Source: Candidatus Limnocylindrales bacterium (GTDB lineage Bacteria; Chloroflexota; Limnocylindria; Limnocylindrales; CSP1-4). Taken from it: DNA of 9,995 nucleotides. Below the pieces are notes generated by a model. The model was not told the DNA's origin. It searched no databases and saw nothing but the letters and a program-made list of their open reading frames with translations. The stretch is from NCBI GenBank assembly GCA_031292335.1, contig JARLHH010000199.1, positions 1 to 9,995 on the forward strand, given 5' to 3'. Numbering within the stretch: the stretch's first letter is position 1; every line of letters starts with the position of its first letter. The translations under genes and the position numbers were made by a program. Below are positions 5,616 to 9,995 of this stretch, piece after piece.

Positions 5616-8600
5616 TCAGCCGCCGCGGAGCACCGCCGGATCCAGGCGAACGGTCACGTGCCGCCAGTTCCCGCGGCGTTCGAAGATCGCACGGCTCGTC
5701 TCGCGGTCCAGCGAGCAGCCGGGGATCTCCGTCGAGCTGCCGTCGGCGGCCTCGAGCTCGATCGAGGTGACGTCGGCCAGCTGGTAACAGACCGGCACCT
5801 GGCAGTAGGTGAACGCGAGGCTCCCCGCCGGCAGGCTCCAGGTCTCCTCCCGGCCGACGAGACCGACGTACGCGAACTCGTGCGGCTCGTCGATGAACTC
5901 GGCCCGGTGCAGGAGGCGGGGCTCGAAGCGGAGGCAGCCGTGCGCGACCTCCACGCCCAGCTCTCCCAGCCGGGCGAGGATGTCCTCCTTCGCCTGGCCG
6001 GTCATGCCCGGCTGCTGGGCGCCCCGGTGCCGCGGCGAGTGCGAGTGGGGATCCATCGGGAACGCCCCGAACAGCTGGGGTGTCTTGCCGAACCCCAGGC
6101 CGTCACGCGCATGGTCGTGGAGGGTGGCCATCTCGGCGGCGACCGCCGGGTCGCTCGCCCGCCGCTGCGCAGCCTGCACGGCCAGGCGGTGCTTGGACGC
6201 CATGTGCCAGAAGATGCAGCCCAGCCCCTCGAACATGAAGAACCTGCCGCTCCTCCCGGTGAACTCGCGGTGGGCGAACGTGGTTCGCCACAGCTCCGTC
6301 ACGACCTCGCGGGTGGGGCCGTCGACGCCGATCACGTCGAGCACGCGGCCCACGTCCGCGAGCGTGCTCAGGTCGGCCTGGAAGTGCCATGCCCCCTGCC
6401 GATCGGCCACGAACAGCCGCTCGTCGTTCACCGGTGGCGGCCCGGCCAGGGCGTTCCGGGCCAGGAACGCCGTCAGCCGGTGGTCCGGCTGGAGCATGTA
6501 GGTGCGCTGGTCCTCGCGATAGAGGTCGCTCGCGCGCAGCGCGCGCAGGAGGTCCAGCGACTCGGCGTCGGTCAGCAGTCCCGATTCGAGCACCGCGACC
6601 TGTCCCTCCAGCATGAGGCCGAGGGTCTCCACGGTCGCCCGGTCGTCGCGGATCCTGAGCGTGTTGTAGCTGTGGTAGAGGCCGTCCGGACGACGGTTCG
6701 CCCGGATCGTGTCGTCGATCGCGGGCAGCACGGCGGCGACCAGGGAGCGGATCGTCGCATGCGACGTCGGCACGAGGTCGCCCAGCCGCCCTGCATAGAC
6801 CGCGGACCGGTGCTCCTCGCCTGCTTCACCCAGCCGGGCCAGGATCTCGAAGCGCGTCGCGTCGTCCCACGGAGCCCGGACGCCCCGCAGCGCCGACGTC
6901 ACCTGCTCCATCAGGCGCACCACGGACGCCGATACGGGGGCCGTGCCGTCGCCGGCGACGAGATCCGCGATGAAGACCAGGTAGCGCCGGATCGCCGCCA
7001 CGGTGACCACGGAGAGGCCCCACCCGGCGAGCGCGTTGTTCGCGTCGTTCCACTCGGGGCGCTGTGTGTTCATCCAGATCCCGCCGCCGGGCACCAGGTT
7101 GGTCAGCTTCACCACCAGGGGGACGAGCAGCTTCTCGCAGAGCGAGGCCAGGCGGACCTCGCCGTTCTCGTCGCGCAGCAGCTTGCCGTCCGCGCCGATA
7201 TCCCGCGAGCGCTCCAGGAGCGCCCGGTGCAGCGCCTCGTCGAAGGTGATCGTCTCGCGGGGGTCGGCGAGGAGGCGGCGGAAGCCGGCGATCCGGTAGG
7301 GGACCTGGGTGGAGGCATAGCCGGGGTCGCCGAGGGCGGCCGCGAGCGCGCCGGGATTCCGTCGCTCCCGGCTCTCCAGGAGCCGCAGCAGGTAGACGAT
7401 CTGGTGGTCGCCCCAGTACCCGATGTGGCTCCACGGGTCGCGGGGATCGGGCACCTCCCAGTCGGCGCCGTCGCGCGTGATCCGGTACGGGTTGTAGCCG
7501 TCGGCGGTGGACGCGTCCAGGAAGACCGCGATGAACTGGTCAAGAAACCCCGGGTAGCTCTCGCCCAGGGCCTCCCAGTTCTGGAAGATGTCGCGCCAGT
7601 TGCCCTCGTACCAGTGGAGAGGGCGCCCCCGATCGTCCTTGAGGCGGATGTCGAAGCGGTTCCAGGGGCGGCTCGGGTCGCCGTGACGACGGCTGAACGT
7701 CAGGGGCAGGTAGGTCCGCAGCAGGCGCGACAGCTGCGGGTCGTTCCGCCCCGCGGCCCCCGCCAGCAGCTCGCCCGCCTCGAGCGTTGCGGGAAGCCCG
7801 GCCAGCCAGTCGGCGTGGCGGGCGTGGACCGGGCCACTCTGCCCGCGCAGGTACTCCGCGACGTCGCGTATCGGCAGACCGTACGTCCCGTCGAACGTGC
7901 CGCCGCGCATCGAGTTGTACAGCACGCTGGCAACGTGATGGGCAGTCGCCGCTTCGTCCGCGGTCTGCTGCAGGGCATCCGCCGAGGCCACCCGCCGGCG
8001 GATTCCCTCGCGGTTCCGGGAGACGGCCGCCCCCAGTGCCGCCTCGATGGTCGCCGGCGCCGCGAGCCCGGGGAGCAGGTCCACGATCGCGGCGTGGTCC
8101 AGGCCCGTGTCACCCACGGTGGACCAGGCATGGCGGGCGCCACCCTCGAGATCCACCTTGTCTGCCACGAGGTAGGCGCCCATCTCGCCGCGGATCTCGC
8201 TCTCGGGCTCCACGGACTCGCCCCGCCGGAACGCCGCTACCTGCCCCTCGCCCAGCAGGATGACGGGGTCGGGGTGGCCGATCGACCAGGCAACCGCGGC
8301 GCGGAGCGACTCGGAAGGCTCGGGTCGGTCCGAGATCGCCGCGTTCAGCGTGTAGATCGCCAACGAGGTGCCCGGGACCCGCTCATGGCGCATGTACGCG
8401 GCGGCGAGGTAGCTGTACCGGGCGTAGACCTCCTGGGAGACGCCGGGCGGGGTGACCTGGTGCCATCCGTCCAGGTACCGGACCGCGACGGGATCAGCGA
8501 GCAGGTTCGCCAGCTCCACGTCGCGGACGAGCCCGAACTCGTCGCACCCGCTCAGCTTCGCGCGATGGCGCACGCCAAGGTCGTGATTGATCTCCTCGAA

Positions 8601-9011
8601 CACGAGGCTCGTCCCGGTGACGCTCTTGAACAGGTTCCGCGTGATCTCGTAGACCCGCGGGCCGTCGCTCCAGGGTTCCCAGAGAGACGTGCGTCGTCCG
8701 CGGGTCACGAGCAGGATCGTGCGTGCTCCGCTGGTGTCGGCGTGACCGAGGATCTTGTCCACCGTCTGGTACGGGAAGAGCGCCATGTCGGGGTTGCGAC
8801 GGCCGGCCGTGAACGGGCCGTTGGAGCCGGCGAAGAGCCAGAGATCGCCGTCGGTCACGACGTTCATCAGGAACGGCGGCATCCGATCGACGTTGTGGAT
8901 GACGGCGAACCGCTCGCCGTCGATCGTCTCGAAGCCGCCGCTCATGGCTGCCCGGGCAGGACGGTAGCGGGCATCGCCCAGGTGGATCTCGTCCGCGAGC
9001 ACGCCGGTCAT
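5616..9011 (-). CDS. Large (alpha/alpha)6-barrel protein, distant GH94/cellobiose phosphorylase-like enzyme
   Basis: This 1131-residue protein has an ATG start with GGAGGA 8 bases upstream. It has no signal peptide or membrane segment, so it is probably cytoplasmic. The N-terminal part (about 30-300) resembles the beta-sandwich of GH94-type enzymes: PFLMNVVTDGDLWLF (46-60), SNGPFTAGRRNPDMALFPY (63-81), and LWEPW (110-114). The central part (about 340-950) looks like an alpha-helical barrel: YEGNWRDIFQNWEAL (468-482), GYWGDHQIVYLLRLLE (531-546), and RPEWNDANNALAGWG (651-665). The last recalls the GDWNDGMN motif holding the catalytic Asp of GH94, making Asp656 a candidate general acid. A C-terminal block, GAQQPGMTGQAKEDILARLG (997-1016), recalls phosphorylase C-termini. 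I know this type only as conserved proteins annotated as hypothetical or cellobiose phosphorylase; substrate and even reaction (phosphorolysis or hydrolysis) are not determinable. No transporter or sugar gene lies nearby. It could also be a non-catalytic relative. Confidence 0.85.
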   Translation of the reverse strand: MTGVLADEIHLGDARYRPARAAMSGGFETIDGERFAVIHNVDRMPPFLMNVVTDGDLWLFAGSNGPFTAGRRNPDMALFPYQTVDKILGHADTSGARTILLVTRGRRTSLWEPWSDGPRVYEITRNLFKSVTGTSLVFEEINHDLGVRHRAKLSGCDEFGLVRDVELANLLADPVAVRYLDGWHQVTPPGVSQEVYARYSYLAAAYMRHERVPGTSLAIYTLNAAISDRPEPSESLRAAVAWSIGHPDPVILLGEGQVAAFRRGESVEPESEIRGEMGAYLVADKVDLEGGARHAWSTVGDTGLDHAAIVDLLPGLAAPATIEAALGAAVSRNREGIRRRVASADALQQTADEAATAHHVASVLYNSMRGGTFDGTYGLPIRDVAEYLRGQSGPVHARHADWLAGLPATLEAGELLAGAAGRNDPQLSRLLRTYLPLTFSRRHGDPSRPWNRFDIRLKDDRGRPLHWYEGNWRDIFQNWEALGESYPGFLDQFIAVFLDASTADGYNPYRITRDGADWEVPDPRDPWSHIGYWGDHQIVYLLRLLESRERRNPGALAAALGDPGYASTQVPYRIAGFRRLLADPRETITFDEALHRALLERSRDIGADGKLLRDENGEVRLASLCEKLLVPLVVKLTNLVPGGGIWMNTQRPEWNDANNALAGWGLSVVTVAAIRRYLVFIADLVAGDGTAPVSASVVRLMEQVTSALRGVRAPWDDATRFEILARLGEAGEEHRSAVYAGRLGDLVPTSHATIRSLVAAVLPAIDDTIRANRRPDGLYHSYNTLRIRDDRATVETLGLMLEGQVAVLESGLLTDAESLDLLRALRASDLYREDQRTYMLQPDHRLTAFLARNALAGPPPVNDERLFVADRQGAWHFQADLSTLADVGRVLDVIGVDGPTREVVTELWRTTFAHREFTGRSGRFFMFEGLGCIFWHMASKHRLAVQAAQRRASDPAVAAEMATLHDHARDGLGFGKTPQLFGAFPMDPHSHSPRHRGAQQPGMTGQAKEDILARLGELGVEVAHGCLRFEPRLLHRAEFIDEPHEFAYVGLVGREETWSLPAGSLAFTYCQVPVCYQLADVTSIELEAADGSSTEIPGCSLDRETSRAIFERRGNWRHVTVRLDPAVLRGG

Positions 9012-9148
9012 GCGAGTTCTCCTCCACGAGTGCGACCCGAGCGCCGTCGGGCGGGTGACTGCATGGTGATCTCCGGGTCAGGCATCACTGGGCCGGCTGG
9101 CGCGGAGTCGAGTCCCCGGGGCGGAGCGCTCAGCCCCGCGAAGGGCCG
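9012..9148. other. Intergenic region upstream of the GH94-like gene
   Basis: These 137 bases lie between the small membrane-protein gene and the GH94-like gene, both on the minus strand. They hold the GGAGGA ribosome binding site of the latter (complement of 9020-9025) and the hairpin at 9117-9138. I see no convincing -35/-10 pair and no small gene. Confidence 0.5.
9117..9138. terminator. GC hairpin downstream of the small membrane-protein gene
   Basis: CGGGGC (9117-9122) and GCCCCG (9133-9138) form a 6-bp stem with a 10-base loop that itself contains the palindrome AGCGCT. It begins 10 bases after the TGA at 9149-9151. There is no T-run, so termination is only possible. Confidence 0.3.
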
Positions 9149-9418
9149 TCAGCCGCCGCCGTGGGTGACGAGCGTCTGCACGAACGCGATGAGCGTAAGG
9201 AACGTGGGGATCAGCACGAGGGCGGCCACCATCGCGAGGAGCAGCCAGAGGTTCCGCCGCTCGTCCGCGCGCCGCTCGTCGGTTGCTTCGTCGTCGCCGC
9301 CCGGGGCAAAGTACGCGTTCAGGCCGCGCGGCCGGTTCGGCGCGGTGTAGAGCGGGACGTCGACGGGCACCGGCTCGCCGGTGCCAGGTGCCTGCGGGAC
9401 GTCCGATTCCGAAATCAT
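9149..9418 (-). CDS. Small single-pass membrane protein, hypothetical
   Basis: This 89-residue protein has an ATG start. Residues 1-40 are Pro/Glu/Asp-rich and probably disordered (SDVPQAPGTGEPVPVDVP), residues 42-56 are strongly charged (GDDEATDERRADERR), and residues 57-84 form one hydrophobic helix (LWLLLAMVAALVLIPTFLTL onward), ending THGGG. Arg before the helix predicts a cytoplasmic N-terminus with a very short outside tail. Only a distant AAAAGGGGG stretch (complement of 9432-9440), 13 bases upstream of the ATG, could act as a ribosome binding site. I do not recognise the family. The gene follows ilvD by 97 bases and precedes the GH94-like gene by 137; nothing ties it functionally to either. 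Charge and hydrophobicity segregate cleanly in this frame, which supports real coding. Confidence 0.65.
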   Translation of the reverse strand: MISESDVPQAPGTGEPVPVDVPLYTAPNRPRGLNAYFAPGGDDEATDERRADERRNLWLLLAMVAALVLIPTFLTLIAFVQTLVTHGGG

Positions 9419-9491
9419 CGCGGCGATGATGCCCCCTTTTGCCGATCCGCGCCGTTCGCCGCGCGTGGCGAGCCGTGTGCCACCGCCCTGA

Positions 9492-9507
9492 GCGAGCGGG
9501 AGCTCGC
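9492..9507. terminator. Hairpin just downstream of ilvD
   Basis: GCGAGC (9492-9497) and GCTCGC (9502-9507) form a perfect 6-bp stem with a 4-base loop, beginning 8 bases after the ilvD TGA (9516-9518). There is no T-run on the minus strand. It may mark the end of the ilvD transcript. Confidence 0.4.
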
Positions 9508-9515
9508 GAGTACCC

Positions 9516-9995
9516 TCAGGCGTCGGCGTTCGGCAGGCTGGCCCGCAGTCGCGCCCCCGTCGTGATCGCGCCCTCGGAAGCGGACGAGACCAGCGCGGCG
9601 TACTTGGCCATCACGCCGCCCCGGTGGCGCGGCGGCGGCGGCGACCATGCGGCGCGACGGGCGGCAAGCTCGCCCGGCTCGACCAGGAGGTCCATCGCCC
9701 GGCGGTCCACGTCGATCTCGATCTCGTCGCCCTCCCGGACCAGCGCGATCGGCCCCCCGAGCGCCGCTTCGGGCGCCACGTGGCCCACCATGAGGCCGTG
9801 CGTGCCGCCCGAGAAGCGGCCGTCCGTGAGGAGCGCGACCTCGTCGCCCAGGCCCTCGCCCACGAGCGCGGCGGTCACGCTCAGCATCTCCTGCATCCCA
9901 GGGCCGCCGACCGGGCCCTCGTAGCGGATGACGACGACGTCGCCCGGCACGATGGCGCCTGCCCTGACCGCGGCGAAGCAGGCGGTCTCGGAGTC
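9516..9995 (-). CDS. ilvD: Dihydroxy-acid dehydratase, C-terminal part (5' end outside the window)
   Basis: IlvD is an Fe-S enzyme that dehydrates 2,3-dihydroxy acids to 2-oxo acids in valine, isoleucine, leucine and pantothenate synthesis. The window holds the last 159 residues; the frame is open through the right edge, so the start lies beyond 9995 and the GTG at 9950 is internal. Conserved family segments are clear: DSETACFAAVRAGAIVPGD at the edge, VVVIRYEGPVGGPGMQEM, then LLTDGRFSGGTHG, whose Ser (residue 62 of the visible part) corresponds to the proposed catalytic base in this family, and GHVAPEAALGGPIALV. The cluster-binding Cys residues are in the missing part. The tail ends after a segment rich in Pro and Arg (SPPPPRHRGG) and the normal family end KYAALVSSASEGAITTG. 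The closely related EDD sugar-acid dehydratases share these motifs, but the sequence reads as typical IlvD. Confidence 0.95.
   Translation of the reverse strand, partial: DSETACFAAVRAGAIVPGDVVVIRYEGPVGGPGMQEMLSVTAALVGEGLGDEVALLTDGRFSGGTHGLMVGHVAPEAALGGPIALVREGDEIEIDVDRRAMDLLVEPGELAARRAAWSPPPPRHRGGVMAKYAALVSSASEGAITTGARLRASLPNADA

Noticed and set aside
5409..9350. 1313-codon plus-strand open frame opposite the GH94-like gene
   Set aside because: It is a low-complexity antisense shadow that also overlaps marR in another frame; the minus-strand frame shows coherent conserved motifs.
1..9995. tRNA, rRNA, CRISPR, transposon or attachment sites
   Set aside because: No cloverleaf, direct-repeat array, transposase or flanking repeat was seen on either strand.

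Overview
The window is very GC-rich and densely packed. It uses GTG starts alongside ATG and has signs of leaderless promoters. This fits a high-GC bacterium such as an actinobacterium or a Chloroflexota lineage (for example the Limnocylindria type), but there is no rRNA or other marker to settle it. All genes except one MarR-type regulator lie on the minus strand. There are no tRNAs, rRNAs, CRISPR arrays, transposases or obvious integration scars.

Layout, left to right: (1) a HEAT-repeat-like protein cut by the left edge (1-486); (2) a small protein with about five membrane segments (550-1065); (3) a fatty-acid synthesis block transcribed leftwards, in the order fabD (malonyl-CoA:ACP transacylase, 3884-4843), a first FabF-type ketosynthase (2547-3809) and a second FabF-type ketosynthase (1146-2420); (4) a marR-type regulator transcribed divergently from fabD (5011-5592), with a perfect inverted repeat at 4966-4979 in the shared control region; (5) a 1131-residue protein convergent to marR (5616-9011), probably a cytoplasmic carbohydrate-active (alpha/alpha)6-barrel enzyme distantly like cellobiose phosphorylase (GH94); (6) a small single-pass membrane protein (9149-9418); (7) the C-terminal 159 residues of dihydroxy-acid dehydratase IlvD, cut by the right edge (9516-9995).

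How the genes work together: FabD loads malonyl groups onto acyl carrier protein, and the two ketosynthases use malonyl-ACP to extend acyl chains. The divergent MarR protein is a natural candidate for controlling them, in the manner of FabT of Firmicutes, although here this rests on gene order and one palindrome. No ACP, FabG, FabH or FabZ gene is in the window, so those partners must be encoded elsewhere.

The points most worth checking are four. fabD appears to start at an ACG codon behind an excellent Shine-Dalgarno sequence. The marR promoter appears to be leaderless and to overlap its own operator. The upstream ketosynthase has Leu where FabF enzymes carry the gatekeeper Phe. The large GH94-like protein has no assigned substrate that I can name.
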